Shown: positions 1-13,155 of the stretch, piece after piece
Layout: every line of letters begins with the position of its first letter
Numbering within the stretch: position 1 is the stretch's first letter
From: Arctopsyche grandis
Lineage: Eukaryota > Arthropoda > Insecta > Trichoptera > Hydropsychidae
NCBI RefSeq assembly: GCF_051622035.1
Contig: NC_135360.1
Location: forward strand, 7,554,001 to 7,618,000
Length of the DNA stretch: 64,000 bases
Direction of reading: 5' to 3'
Notes under the pieces: generated by a model
What the model saw: the letters and a program-made list of their open reading frames with translations, nothing else
What the model was told of the DNA's origin: nothing
The model's database searches: none
Translations under genes and position numbers: made by a program

Positions 1-1211
1 GGTAATTAGGGGTTTAATAGTTTTTATTTTATAAAATTGATGGATTTAATATTTAATTTTGAATTTTTAAATTAACAATATCGATTCTTCAGAAATTGGT
101 GGCTGCAGGGATATTTCCACCGAAAAAAAACTTTGATTGCTGCGTATTTGAAAGCGAAGAAGGTTTCCATGCGAAAAATTGCCAGAAAAGAGTGTTTCGG
201 TAAACACAGTTTCGAGAATTTCGAAAAAAATAGAAAAGAATCTCTCCAAAACAACTAGCCGTTAGAATAATTGTGGTAGAAATAAGGAAACTACCCCAAG
301 GACTGACCCCAAAATTATTTCTCAAGCAATGGAATACTGCATGAATCTGATCAAGCTTTAAAATTGAGATTCGAAGATAAAGATATCGAGATATCGGCGT
401 CGACAGTCGGAGATAACGGAGTCGGTGCTCCAACGCAAGCTCAAATACAGTCGGAGTCGTGATATTTTAGTAAAAAGTAGATAGTCGTAGAAATTTTCGT
501 ATTTTTATACCTACAATCTTTTTGTGGTAATTATTTGCATTTAAAATATATAGTATTGTATTCGTCTTTTTCCGTTTTATTAACTCTTCGTTTAGTATCA
601 TATTTGTCGTAAAATACCCATAGGAAGCCGTTTCATGCATTTTTTGGTAGAAGATTCGAAAATAATTATATTAATAATTATTAATATGTTTTCGCTTACC
701 CTATTAATACTAAATTATCCCATTCCGGTTGGACTAAGAGAGATCTGGCTGGAGACAAATCTCCAACCACGACTAGCTCAAAAGTTGCGTCTTCGGAGAT
801 TGTCGGTTGTGCAAGTGTCGGGTGAAATTTTGCGTTAATTTGAGTGAAATGGAGAGTTTTAGGTGACTTTCGTTTATTTTTTATGGTTGCATAGAGTGGC
901 GCACATCAAAAACGGGGGCAACGTGTCCATTCGCGTGTCCGAAACAGTGATTTCACTCTCGGCGTAGTTCCGGTGGATGATCAGGGGAGATTGCGTTATT
1001 TTGGGATGATGCAAATTGCGATCTAATTCGGTTAAGAATGTGTTAAATTTTGCGTTCGCACGTTTGATGGTTCTTTGTTATTGTATCAATCACTCTAATG
1101 GGTGTGTTTGTTAGTTTTTTTTTGTTGTGCGCTTAGTGCCAACGTGTATGAGTGAAAGTGTACATTCTCTTTGATATACACGCAGGGTCAGAACTCTCTT
1201 TTGTAAAACGA
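1..1211. other. AT-rich sequence, no gene recognised
   Basis: No supported exon, RNA gene or transposon terminus is seen. Short open frames on both strands lack splice signals and recognisable motifs. Bases 880-1060 are more CpG-rich than their surroundings and could be regulatory or untranslated sequence of a gene outside the window, but nothing proves it. Confidence 0.5.
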
Positions 1212-1230
1212 ATAGATTAAAATATGCATA

Positions 1231-1235
<5 letters not shown>

Positions 1236-1283
<48 letters not shown>
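1236..1283. repeat. (AT)n microsatellite
   Basis: Uninterrupted AT dinucleotides, giving meaningless IY-repeat frames on both strands. Confidence 0.95.
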
Positions 1284-1286
<3 letters not shown>

Positions 1287-1811
1287 ACGCATATGGAAGT
1301 GCATTCCGCTTCCTCCCCAATACTACCACAAGTTTTTCCTATATTTATTAATATGTACATATAAAAGATCGTATATGTTATGTTATTTGTATATGTTACA
1401 TTAAGATCGTCAAATCTCAAAACAGTATACATTAACAAGTAAGTGTGTGCACTAGCTTTGGTTTTTATCTAAAGCTTACGACGCCGGATTCCGCAGATAC
1501 TTTTACTAGACAAAGTATACACTGAAGGTAAAATTCATGCACGTGCTGCTGTGCACCAGTAAATCTGCTAACGAATGACATTTGAGTGGTTTGACAGCTG
1601 ACCAAAGTTGACGTTGCTCTTTCAATGAATTTTACGTTCAAGAATATAACTGATTGTGTTCAAATAACTAATTTATTGTTGAATTGATACGGAATACACA
1701 ATAATTAACAAGGTTAAATCCAACAATTATAATTACGTACATCCGTATCACCTACGATTTTAAGTCAGGTTACATTTTATTTTGTTCATTAATAATATGG
1801 TCTTCGATATA

Positions 1812-2088
1812 GGGCGTAAACATACAGCGATGCCCGTGGCACGTGGTTTTTTTTTTTAGATATTTTTAAACGTGCGAAAAAAATGGTTCCATATTCATGG
1901 AACGCCCAGCACGCCCCGCCCAAAAATGACCCTGTGGAGTGTTTTCGGTAAAATTGTATCCTTGTATTTATCCTTGCTTTTGACAGTGATCGATAACGGT
2001 GTATCCCATATTTGAAGAAATGTAGGATACCACCCACAGCGGGGAGCCATGCACACGACGTGCCGTTCTTTCCTGGGTGATTTCGCCC
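1812..2088. mobile_element. MITE family G, copy 1 (Harbinger-like)
   Basis: A 277-bp element begins GGGCGTAAAC and ends GATTTCGCCC, so its ends are imperfect inverted repeats. The trinucleotide ATA flanks both sides (1809-1811 and 2089-2091). The interior matches the copy at 61395-61646 closely, including the GACAGTGATCGATAACGGTG core. No transposase is encoded. A 3-bp duplication fits the PIF/Harbinger superfamily; that assignment is inference. Confidence 0.7.
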
Positions 2089-2091
2089 ATA

Positions 2092-4299
2092 ATGTCGCAT
2101 TCTTTCAGTTTTTTGTTTAATCCGTCAAAGGCGGACTATATACTTGTAACGAATGTCAACATGTTATTCCTTGTCGTAAAAATTTACTGCGTATGGATAG
2201 CTAGTGTATGAATTTACTAGTAATCGTGTTAATTAATTCTTCCGTTTGTACCGTTGATGATTTTGATGATGCATACACCTACTACTCAGTTTGTACTGAT
2301 TCAAGCTCTTACTGATACATATATAATAAAGTTATTAAGCGTTTTCATTTATATTATTGTTAAGAGAAAGCAAAGTGGCTCTGGCACTGATGACATATAG
2401 TTAATTTCTATAAGGTATTGAATAAGTGTGGACATTTCATCTTGAATGTTTGAGCAAGCAATGAAAATTGAAAGCGAACTTTGAAAACAAAGAAACGAGC
2501 AAGTGGAGACAGCTGTTTTGGATAGTCCGACAACTTGCGTTTGGCCTCTAATGATTCGATGCGCATTCTGTATTTGTGTGTCGTTCTCTGCTCGATGCAG
2601 GGAGGGTTATATGAACATTTGATAATTACGCCTGTGAATGTTGAATATAATCTATTTTTCTACATTCACAACTTAAAAGTTAACACTTTTGTAGTGCGTT
2701 TCCAACAGTTTCATTAAAATTTGTCAGTAGGGATGTATCGACAGGGGAGTCTCTACAATTTGGGCTGCCGTAGCGGTTCCTCAAATACCATCTACCTACT
2801 TGTCTGTGATGACTAAGGTGACCATTTTACATATTTTTAAGTTATGTGACAAAACCGGGACATTTTTTTTCAAAGGAATATTTCCAAATACTTGAATTAT
2901 TAAAAACTTTAATGAACATTAGAAAATCATTTACAAACCTTTATGAAAATGAAAAATCGATTTCAATATTCATAATTATAATAAAAAGGCCCAATCCAAG
3001 GATTTTGCCAAGACAGATACCCAAAAAACCGAATGGTCATTTAAATGTTGAAGTACATAATAAATATAAGAATATGTATAATTTAAAGTGCTCATCTCAG
3101 CACGCCCACTTAATGAAACATACATAGAAGAGCCTTGTAAAAAGTACACAATTCAATCAATAATATGAGTCACACCACAGATCATTCTGAAATTCTAAAC
3201 CACACTGTATCCATTATAACCACAAATACATATGTATACCCAAAAGATACCAGTAACCATTAGTACGTCGTTGCTTTGAAGTGCAAACCGGTTTTATCCA
3301 AAAGTGCACAACATCAGCTCAAAGGGACATTTATGCGGATTGCCGACTGCCAAACTTCCGTTTTGCACTTCCGGCCTTGTCTCGTACTCACTTTATGTAT
3401 GTCGAACAAACACACACACGACTATTTGTGTACACGTGCCGTCATCCACGATGACGCAATATCGGATCACTGATGTGTGCTATACTAGTTGCTGACGATG
3501 AGATGTATCGTACGACAATTAACCTTGATCGTACCAATTGAATCGAATTGGGAAAATTTGCATGCTGAGATGGAGTGTGTCTGCACAGGTGGTGTGATTT
3601 GATTCCCAAGTTACGGTTTCGGAGTTCTACTGTATATATGTATCATATTTAGTTTGAAATGTGCAATGTTTTCGTTGGCGAAACTAACGCCCACATTGTG
3701 GCCGTGGGAAAGTTCGGGAGGGCATTCGTACGAAAAAATATGTATGTATGTTAAGTAGTTGTGTATTTTGAATTGGATTAGGGAGCGTGTACAGTGACGC
3801 GACGCGACACGACGCTGTGAGCTTTCGTTGTTGTGAAATAGGAATGAAAGTAGAAGTACCTTTATCGGTATGATGATTTTAATGCTCGTTTTCGACCACG
3901 TCATGAAATGTTGGAATGACCACACAAAAATACTTTGTTGGAAATGACGTACACTGGAGAAAACAAAGTCATATGCAATATCTATTTTGTGCAATACTCA
4001 ACATTCCATGTAGTACAAAGCAGACCTTTTAGCTTGAGAGATTTTATGCGAAGTTCATTTGTGGGTGTAGAAATAGATAGTGTATTTATTGTTTCTGCAG
4101 GTCTGCCCCTTGTCCAGAATTATCCAGCTACACGTTAATTTCTGAGAAATATGTTGTAACACTTTCCGCACTGTGATGGCTAGCGAGTCACCAGGACTTG
4201 TTTTTTTTTATTTATCTCGTCTCACAGATCGCTCCAGTTTGATGAGTGTTCTATACAGATCAAGAATTGTATATTAATACATAATTATTATATATTTAT
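2092..4299. other. Intergenic or intronic sequence, no gene recognised
   Basis: AT-rich unique sequence. Open frames of 60-127 codons occur on both strands but show no family motif and no consistent splice sites. Nothing else is visible. Confidence 0.45.
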
Positions 4300-4688
4300 A
4301 CATTATACATGACATCTATGGTCAAACATTGCAAAGTTTCATTGAAAACATCGTATATAATACGATCAATAATCATGTATACAATAAGAATTTTTTATCC
4401 GATAATCATCCACAGAGACATCTATGGAGAGACATTTTTGCAGTATTTTATATACAACCCGGTGAACCTTGAGACGCTGAATAAGTCAAGATTTGCGAGA
4501 GAAATAGGGCAGGGAGAGACAATTTTCAAGGAACCTTTTCACCGGAAATCAGCAAAATTGGCAAACTCTGATAGGAAACGATCGACCTGGAGTCACAAAC
4601 CAAAGTCTGGCCAACGGCAACCAGTGGGACTCGAACCCGTAACCACACTGTTCAAAGCATTATATGCTAACCTCATCAAAACTCTATG
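4300..4688 (-). mobile_element. tRNA-derived SINE (family E), minus strand
   Basis: Read on the minus strand it opens with a tRNA-like head: a box A-like GGTTAGCATATAATGC and a box B-like GGGTTCGAGTCC. The family body follows (GTTTGTGACTCCAGGTCGAT, then the TTTCCTATCAGAGTTTGCCA segment) and an AT-rich tail. It is one of at least eleven copies in this window. Confidence 0.75.
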
Positions 4689-4750
4689 ATTCGAATTATG
4701 TCATTACGAAATTAAAACTTTAGTACACGTGCCTCACAGATGAGAGATAG

Positions 4751-4772
4751 GGTGGGGGGGGGGGGGGGGGGG
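4751..4772. repeat. Poly-G tract
   Basis: About 22 consecutive G residues. The exact length is likely to be unreliable or variable. Confidence 0.8.
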
Positions 4773-5502
4773 AATTCAGTACGCCGCGCTCAACGGTCAG
4801 TGTGAGAATGATACCCGCCTTGGAATGATGGCTCTACTTTGATCGTTATTTTTTTTTCATTTCTTGCATTTTATATTATTCAACGTTTAATACACGATAA
4901 CATGATTTTTCTAGCTAATTACAATAATTCACCTCGCCGATTGTGGATTATTTTAACTTAAAACATACATTTTTAATTGGATGCTTGGCGTCGAGCACAG
5001 TGGCTAGTTGATTTTTTACACGGCTATTTTATGTTTCACTTCGCAAATTATTAAGGCAATATTCCTACATTCTTCTGATCGGTTTGAAACTTTGGCATTT
5101 TCGCGATTTGGTTACCGGTAGAAATTTAGATCGATCCTGATAGTTCGATGGTGAAAAATAATCGTAATAAACACGCCTAAGATTGCGAAAATTTTGGAGA
5201 CCTTGACGTTTAGTGGTCAGTAGTTTTATATCAGTAAGGCAAGTGTTAATAGCCCTAACAGATAGAGCTGAACTTGAGGGAACGCCAACTTTGAAAGATG
5301 TGGTTGGCGATTCGAATGTATTTTTGTGGTTTAGTGATATTAGTAATTGCTTGTTTTTTTTTTCGTTGAATTGGGTGACTGATGCAGTAGCTATTTAGAT
5401 CAAAATCAAAATTTACGTACATATGTATGTATATGATGATAAAATAGTGCTGTAGGCTTCAGTTCGCTTATAATTACAATTATCAGAAGTTCATAAACCA
5501 TA

Positions 5503-5918
5503 ACCAGTGGCGTGGACTAGTGGTTGGCTAGTCCACGAGTTAACTTTCGAGCAGAGTGGTCACGGGTTTGAGTCCCACTAGAAGGTGGCCAGATCTTGGT
5601 TTGTGACTCCAGGTCGATTGTTTCTCATCAGAGTTAGCCAATTTTTCTGATTTTCATTCAAACGGCTCCTGTAAATTATTATCGCCTCTCCAATCTCTCG
5701 TGTTAATCTTAAGTTATTCGGCGTCTTGAGGTTCGCCAATTTGATTATAAAGTGCTGCAAAAATTTCTCCATAGATGTCACTGTAGATGTTTGTATGAAT
5801 TCGCATTGTATAAAATGCTTATGTATATTGATTGATTGTATTGTATCTGTGTAAGTGAACTCGTTGATTTGGAGCTATCTGCAAAGACGAGTGTTCATAT
5901 TCTGTGAAATAAAAATAA
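5503..5918 (+). mobile_element. tRNA-derived SINE (family E)
   Basis: Plus-strand copy with head GTGGACTAGTGGTTGGC, box B-like GGGTTTGAGTCCC, the body motif GTTTGTGACTCCAGGTCGAT, the internal GATGTCACTGTAGATG segment and an AAATAAAAATAAG tail. No coding capacity. This is the most complete uninterrupted copy with this head type. Confidence 0.8.
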
Positions 5919-5978
5919 GAATGTAGGTTACCACTGCATGCACACACTGACGCACAAACGCATGCTCATTTATACGTG

Positions 5979-6664
5979 GACGAAATGAAAATTGAAAAAT
6001 ATTCATTTATATACCATGAGTACATAAGAATGCAGGAGATTTGGCCCTGATCACTGGCAAGAACACACATGTACACATGATCTTTTGTTTGCGGATGTAC
6101 GGGCGAGCGTGTGGGGATGGAATGAGAGGGAAGTGAGGTGAGGGGGCGATTTGAATTTACCGCAAAGGCTGTGCATCCTGAAACCGCTAACGACAATAGC
6201 CTCGAGTGTGGTTCATGTGTATCAATTCGATGCGGTGCAAACGATCGAAAAGCGCCAGACAGACTGAACCACAGATTAATGACACGTGTACCTTATGCGT
6301 GCGCACTGCTCGCACTTACACTAAGCGAAATCTACCCGAAGTCCCGACATACCTACCCTGTATACGTTCTGTGCTTTTGATACTTTAGTTCCAAATTTTT
6401 CCTTATTAAATTATTAAAAACTCGCCAGAAAGATCCAACTCAATTTTAATAATCACCATTTTAATAATTGCATCTGTGCACATCGAAAAGTTACTCGTCA
6501 TCTAATGTGCAATTTTTCATTCGTGAAGTCAAGAATTGCGTTTAAAGCAGCCATCCAGTTAATCTGTGGTTCAATCTGTCTGGCGCTTTTCGATCGTTTG
6601 CACCAAACCCGTATCAATTCCTTCCTAACACCTCTCGTTGAAATATCAACGGGCACAACACTAG
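5979..6664 (+). mobile_element. Helitron-like element (family D), carrying a nested MITE
   Basis: The right end reads CGTTGA-AATA-TCAACG (a 6-bp hairpin), then 13 bases ending in CTAG followed by T. That is the arrangement expected of a Helitron 3' terminus. The body, from GAATGCAGGAGAT through GATGGAATGAGAG, matches the copy at 10009-10255. MITE family C is inserted at 6229-6612. No helicase is encoded; the 5' end is not defined. Confidence 0.6.
6229..6612. mobile_element. hAT-like MITE family C, copy 1
   Basis: The ends are long inverted repeats around GGTGCAAACGATCG and CGCCAGACAGACTGAA, about 45 bp each. The 8-bp sequence ATCAATTC flanks both sides (6221-6228 and 6613-6620). The Helitron-like copy at 10.2 kb carries this site without an insertion, so the boundaries are supported by an empty site. 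384 bp, non-coding. Confidence 0.8.
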
Positions 6665-6938
6665 TTAGTAAGAAGTATTATATTTTGATTCACTTTATAT
6701 ATGTACATATGTACGTACGTACACGCAGCCTACTTACTAACCATACAATTATGCTAAGAATAAAGCTCAACATTCTTTGCCTTTGTATGTTGTTGCCGCA
6801 TATGTGTTTTGTTATTATTATTTTATTTTTGGCTCCATTTATTACTGACAATGTAATGGCTGCATCATATAATGAATGATGTCACGGTTTGAGGTAATAG
6901 AATGACGTCACGCGCTTTGATTTTAGGCCTTGTCATAG

Positions 6939-7373
6939 GTGTCCGTTAACACGTTGCAGTCCTATTCACTGCCGGGGAGTCAAATTGAATTTCTCGACCG
7001 TGGCCGATGGTCGTCGATGATTTTGGCATGTTTTCGAGCAAAATTTCAGCACGTCGAAATGACGTTAGCCGGCGAGTGCAGCGGGCATGTATTATTCATT
7101 GCGGTGACGTCGTATCAACTGAAACGTTCTGAAAATTCGCCCGACGAGCCAAATGTTTCAGGATTTTCACGTTTCGGTGACGGTGAAATTGAGCGAAAAC
7201 GATCTTCTGGGTTTATTATTCGGGTCGATTTGCTCCATGTATGTAGAGTGCTACTTTCAGATGATGGCTTCGTAGTCGTTGGTTTCTTTTCTTATGTGGA
7301 TGCTTTTTTTTTATGGATGTCGCGTGTGAGGAATCTATACTTAGATTTTTCAGTAGAATGGCGTGTTGCGTAA
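6939..7373 (+). other. Unassigned 144-codon open frame
   Basis: This is among the longest non-repetitive open frames in the left 23 kb, in a locally CpG-richer segment. I recognise no domain. It has no clear splice sites, and its last third turns hydrophobic and low in complexity. It may be a chance frame in untranslated or regulatory sequence. Confidence 0.2.
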
Positions 7374-7839
7374 CTTGTTCTGTACTCTCTTCTTAAAAAA
7401 AATGATTAAATTAGTATGTTGGTATTTTGATGATTGATAATGTTTTGAGAATCTTTGAAAAAGTTTAAAATGGCCTCGTTGCTATTTTATTGCTTTTTAT
7501 TCTATTGAGAACGGAAAATTAAATACTTTTATTGATACGTGGGTGGTAAATTGTTAGATGGTACTCAATTGATGACTGATCAGTGAATTGGATGACGAAC
7601 CCATAATTGCATTTCTTGGGAAAGATTATCTATTTTGTAATCGATTTCTACTACATATTTATTTTTGTGTTCATATGTAGATAAGAATAGAAATTAGAGT
7701 TTGTATGGATATGAGCATTGATTGAATAATAAAAAAGTGGGCTTGCGAGCATTTTTTTGCATTGCGATAGTTTTTTTTCATTTTAGGTTGATGATTTTGT
7801 ATATTGCTACATATAAACCGTCACATGTCAGGATGAAAC
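7374..7839. other. No gene recognised
   Basis: AT-rich unique sequence with no supported feature. Confidence 0.45.
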
Positions 7840-8110
7840 AATGACCTTAGTGCATACAGGCGCATACACACGGAATCGTACGGCACGGCATGCCTAGGTA
7901 GACTTCAGCTTTGAATGGGTTTGTTTAATGTCATTGTTAATTAGTAGGATCATGTTTCTCACATATTTTTTCAAATATGGTAATCACTGTTATCGATCAC
8001 TGTCAATACAAGGAATATATATCATCGAAAACATGGGGGTGAGTTATGGCCTGGCATAGATCAGGCATGCTAGCGTTTTCTTTACATGTGAAATTTAAAA
8101 AAAAAAAAAT
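7840..8110 (-). mobile_element. Degraded copy of MITE family G
   Basis: Minus-strand resemblance to the 1812-2088 element: the reverse complement holds the CCTTG...GACAGTGATCGATAACAGTG core and the following ATATTTGA segment. The ends are not intact, so the boundaries are approximate. Confidence 0.45.
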
Positions 8111-9339
8111 AAGCGTGTCGCATATGAGCCTATTACTCTGAGAATGTTAGTAAATTGTGTCGTACAATGATGACAGATCGCAGACTATGGAAAAGATCCG
8201 AGCCATATTATGTATAAAGATTTTGACAACTGTGTAAAATATAAAAGCAACTCATAAAATTTAGTACTACAGTGCAAAAATGCGCTTGGATTTTTTATCC
8301 ATATATTATGGGTTGGCATAAATAGTTGAACGATCATTTTCATACCCAACATCCACAGTTTTATATCCGAGGTTTAAGCACCTCAATTCCTGGTACTCGG
8401 TGTTGGCGAAATTTCAATCTTTGCCCACTTCTCCGTATTCGCTCCCAATGGAGGGGGGTAAAGATCGTGTAATTTTATGGATGTCGACTCTCCCACACCC
8501 GAATTCATAGGTTATCGATTACTGTTCCAAGTAATATTGCGACTTGAGCCGGATTAGGAAGTGTTCCCGTTTCTCTCATAAGGCTAACGGTCAAAGTTCA
8601 CCTAACCCCTCCTGACATTACAAATATGTAGTTCACAAAACTATTTAGATTATTCTCAAAAAAGGCTTAACTGCTCTGAACCGTCTCGTATGACATCTTA
8701 ATGCCGTTTATCTTCTCAAGTTTCTATTTCGGTACTATTCTCCTGCTCGCATAAATTTTATGCTCGCTTGCATACATGCTCGATGTCCATTTAAATACGC
8801 TTTCTATTATAGATTCTTCTTTGTTCTATTTTTCCACTTGTTTGTTTATTCTCTCTTTTCTCTCGTGTTTGTCCTCGTTTGGTATTTTCCGCGCTCGGGA
8901 ACGTTCAAATTCTTCTTTTGGCTCTTTTCGTATGTCGTTTGGCTTAATCTGTAGAATTTTAACGCACTTTTCAAGTATTCAGATAAATTCTTTGCGATAA
9001 CATTGTACGACGGTGACTTTTGCTCTTTGGAGTTTCTCAAAATGGAACTGTAGCAATGTGTGTAAAATGAATAATAACCTCGAGTCTTTTTTGTCAGGAT
9101 ATTCGGTAATTACGAAAGTGCCGGAACGTGCATATTTATATTATTAATAAGATCCTGTTAAAACGTGTGGTTGAAAATTTAAATTTTTTTTTGTGGTTTA
9201 GTTATTTAACTACAGTGGCGTCTATTAGTTTTTTTTTTCATTGAATTGTATGACTGATGCAGTAATTACATATTAGGTCAAAATCATAATTTACGTATAT
9301 AATGGTTCTGAATCATTTTATCAGAATTATCAGCAATCG
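8111..9339. other. No gene recognised
   Basis: Unique sequence with C-rich stretches near 8380-8600 and T-rich frames near 8800. Neither strand gives a convincing exon or transposon end. Confidence 0.4.
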
Positions 9340-9480
9340 TAAGAATGCAGGAGATCGCAACGTGACCACTGACAAGAAAATATGCTTGTTTATTTGGACG
9401 TGGACAACCGGACAAGCCGCAGGGATGGAATGAAAATTGAAAAAAAGTCATTCATATACCGTGATATATAGGGGGAGGGT
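9340..9480 (+). mobile_element. Fragment of Helitron-like family D
   Basis: AAGAATGCAGGAGATCG, GACCACTGACAAGAA and GGGATGGAATGA match the 5' parts of the copies at 5979 and 10009. The right half is missing. Confidence 0.45.
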
Positions 9481-10008
9481 TATCTTCAAATTATTAAGAG
9501 GTGATATTTACAACCCGACTATTTATATTGGAAGAAATTAAGTTATGGGTTCCATCTCGCCTCATTGATTATCAGTTGCGTCCATTGTTCCAAGCAACTA
9601 AAGCAAGAACTTACTTTTTTAAAGAAAGTTCTTACTTTTTCACCAATTGCTCGAGTCTTACCTTGCTTGAATTTGGTCAGTACTTACATCGATATTTTCA
9701 ATATTTCACCAAATAATCTATCCGTATTTTTATTATTGTTTTTTTTTTTTACTTTTAGTTCAATTTAAACTATAAATTTTTTTTTTATAATTTTTCAAAT
9801 TTTTCATTTTCTATTTTTTATTTACAATTTTTAATGTTTAATTTTATTGCTTTTTTATTATTATTATTTTTTTCTCTTATGTGTATATTTATATAAATAT
9901 CTTTTATGTATTTTCTGGCCACAGTGTCATATTGGGGTGACCTGTGAAGACACTGGTATACTTGTGTATTAAACAAATAAACAAATATGTATAACATCAA
10001 ATATGTGA

Positions 10009-10255
10009 ATGTATAAGAATGTAGGAGATTGTGCCGTGACGACTGACAAGAACACACGTATTAATTTTTATGTAGTTAGCCGGGCGAGCGTGCGGGGATG
10101 GAATGAGAGTGAAGGGGGTGAGGTGATGGGGCGATACGAATTGAACGCAAGGGCAGCGCATGCTGAAACCGATAGCAACAATAACCTCGGGTGTGTTTCA
10201 TGTATCAATTATTTTCCAAAACCATTCGTTGAAATATCAACGGGCACAACACTAG
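10009..10255 (+). mobile_element. Helitron-like element (family D), unfilled site
   Basis: Closely matches the 5979-6664 copy but lacks the nested MITE: TGTATCAATT runs straight into ATTTTCCAAAACC. It ends with the same CGTTGA/TCAACG hairpin and CTAG-T terminus (CTAG at 10252-10255). The unbroken frame across it is not considered a gene. Confidence 0.6.
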
Positions 10256-10303
10256 TTAGTAAGAATATCAAAAACTTTGTTTTTGAATATGGTAATTAAT
10301 AAG

Positions 10304-10436
10304 TAGAGTACGGACCCAAAGCGCGCCGCTCATTGTTCAATTGTTGTAAATGTTTTGTAAAAAAGGTTCGGCAAACTTTTAAAAATGCATTTACAACATT
10401 TGAACAATGAACGGCGCGCTCTGGGTCCGGGCTTTA
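10304..10436. mobile_element. Palindromic MITE family F, copy 1
   Basis: A 133-bp element with inverted ends TAGAG...GGACCC...GCGCGCC and GGCGCGC...GGGTCC...CTTTA. Flanked by TTAATAAG on both sides (10296-10303, 10437-10444), an 8-bp duplication typical of hAT elements. A copy of the same length lies at 13208-13340. Confidence 0.8.
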
Positions 10437-10444
10437 TTAATAAG

Positions 10445-12757
10445 CTTCTCGCTAATCTTATCTTATATGTATATAAAAAACCGAAACGGCGTCTGTAATT
10501 CGTTCTGATTGGCTGTCGTCAAAGTCCTTTCTGATTGGGTGGATTGATCAAGGACGTTTGTGATTGGTCGGTCGTTAAATAAGTTTTACTTTATCTGTTT
10601 TTTTTCGATTCAAATAATAAATTTAATAAAAAAACAAATGAAGATTTTTTTCATGGTTTTCATTTCATTTCCATTTGCCGAGCGTAGCCGGGTAGCACTA
10701 CATAGTAGTATAATTTAAAATTACCGATCTTTTTTTTAGCTTACGGTATAACTGCTTTGTCAGTTTTCAGTATACATATGAGTATATGACTGAGCCGTTG
10801 TATTTGAAAGTGCCCGATGTGTAATTTTCAGTTCCTAAAACATTATTCCTGTTTGATTTAATTCACTAATTGTTATCAATTATTTTAATTCGATATGTCC
10901 AGAATCTCGGAAAAGCAGGATAAATGTATTACAGGCCATCAGTATTTTTAAATATTGATAAACGGAAAACATTATATTAAATGTTTTGCGAAATATTTCT
11001 TGAAATCAAGAAAAATTGACTAATGGCATTTTCAAATATAGCGGCTCAATTGATTTATATCGTTACGAGTCCCATGCATCTCCGATTAGCTATAATTCGG
11101 CTTTAAAAGATTGTAATACTTGGCAGTCTTATAGCCTCCCGTGTATGTATGTATGTACATTTTCGAGTACACATGTATGTATGTAATTGAATCATTTGAT
11201 CGAAGTTGATGTTTAAACATTCTTATTTTTACGTACTGTTGTATCAAAATCAGCAGATTAAAAAATTGGGTAACGCACATATGTACGCTGTACATCTATT
11301 TATAAGCCACTAAAAATATCTGACATTGCAACTGTCGCTCGAAAAAAAAATCGAAACTGAACTTATAATTTCATAAATACAGCATCGATAGACAGTCGAC
11401 ATAACCAAGCATTCGTTCATATTATACGTAATACTTCACGGAATAAATTAAATAATAGCTGTGCATCAATGTCAAAGTCGCATCACGAACCCGAATCTTC
11501 CTAACACATAACATCCGTTTCATAACGTTCAATTTGTGAACGGGACACATCACTTTCACATCATATCGCGATGGTGATAACTTTATTAGGCACAATTGTT
11601 AAAGATGTGTATTTTATGTGTGAGATGCCCAGGATGATCTCGTTTGTAAAGGTGGTCTTCCACGTAGATATTTGTATGCAGATAAGTCGCGAGCAATTTG
11701 TCTGTTATCTCTATTGTTTAGTAGTGTTTTGCCCATAGATATATAATATACATAGATGCGCCCTTACGGACATTTTTGGTCGGAGATCTTGTCGCCACTT
11801 ACTGAGGTGTGCGGGGGGTTTAACTAGCGGGGAAGTTGGGAAAAAAGGAAGGAACGCAAAAAACGCTCAGGGTGGAATTGGGCATTATTTTAACTTTTTT
11901 TTAATTTCATTTAGAAGAAATGTGCAAAATTGATTACTTTTTATATGTATTATATGTATTCATGTAATAACAGCTTTGACCCATTGGAGATTGCGTCTCC
12001 ACCTCTTTCCCACCCTTGAAACAGTGGCCATTAAAGATACTACGCTCTAACCAAGGGAACTCAAATTGTCTTTATTTTGAATATGTCATTCTTTAAGAGA
12101 AGAAATTAAATGGCTTATAAGACAAACAAATTTAAGTAGCTGCCCGGGAGAATTTCTTCTTTAGGAATGTCATTCACCGAGATTGAAAGTCTCCCAGTCG
12201 CGGGAGTTTAGTAGTCTTAATAATATATTAGTATGGCATTATATTATATTAATATACACATTAGTAATAAAATACTATTATACTATACATAAAAGCATAT
12301 TAAAATAAAACATATCAAATGACTTAATGTATATTATATATCTATGGTTTTGCCCGTTGACTTTTCAAGTTTTGGAATGTAATTGATGAGCAGTAAATAA
12401 TAGTCAACGCCAAAGTTATTTAATAGAGTTTTTGCGTTTTGTAAATTGTACCAAATTCTCTCACAAGATGGCAGTAATATCTCGGACTACTCATAGCGCC
12501 TTTTATACCCGAATATAAAAAAAATTCTTAATATTTTTTCACTTATTTTCTTAATATTTCCAAAAGTCACTTACCATTACTTACCGCCAATCCCTCCAAT
12601 TAATACATGCTTTGTCATTAAAATTAAAACGTACATAACTACATTGTACTACCTACAAAATATATGTATTTCTGTTCTTATTATGTGTAAAAAGTTTTTG
12701 TTTAATCCATTTAACTATTTTGGGGAAAAAAAACCAAAAAAACATAAAGGAGGTATG
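10445..12757. other. No gene recognised
   Basis: AT-rich sequence. The segment 10480-10700 contains GTTCTGATTGGCTG and TTTGCCGAGCGTAGCCGGGT, which look transposon-derived but were not assigned. Nothing else supported. Confidence 0.4.
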
Positions 12758-12765
12758 TAAAAAAG

Positions 12766-13076
12766 CGGTCCCCGTGACGAGACAGAATGTTAAATGACAG
12801 AACACGCAAATATCGGAAGGCAAAGATCGAAAATCGAAAGATCTTAAGTCGAAAGATCAATTAATTAATTAATGTGCGCGCGCAGAAAAGCATGTTCCTC
12901 TTTTTCCTGTTGTATCCTGCTCGCGCAAATTAAGTGAGTATGTACGTGAGTATGTTCCGTTTACCATGCACAATTTTTTTTTGATCTTTCGACTTAAGAT
13001 ATTTCGATTTTCGATCTTTGCATTCCGATATTTGCGTTGTCTGTCATTTAACATTCTGTCTCGTCACGTAGACCCG
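12766..13076. mobile_element. Hairpin MITE family K, copy 1
   Basis: A 311-bp element starting CGGTCCCCGTGACGAG and ending CTCGTCACGTAGACCCG. The arms share GCAAAGATCGAAAATCGAAA and its reverse complement over roughly 100 bp. TAAAAAAG flanks both sides (12758-12765, 13077-13084). The right arm carries internal sequence missing from the left, so the hairpin is asymmetric. Full-length relative at 25391-25796. Confidence 0.85.
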
Positions 13077-13155
13077 TAAAAAAGAGATCAATATTAAGAC
13101 ACAAAAAGGAAACGCGGCACGTGTTTATTTTTTAGTTTTGCATATGTTTGCTAAC

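Noticed and set aside
12869-13054. 61-codon minus frame, and the 106-codon plus frame at 25349-25669
   Set aside because: Both are frames across the arms of the same hairpin MITE.
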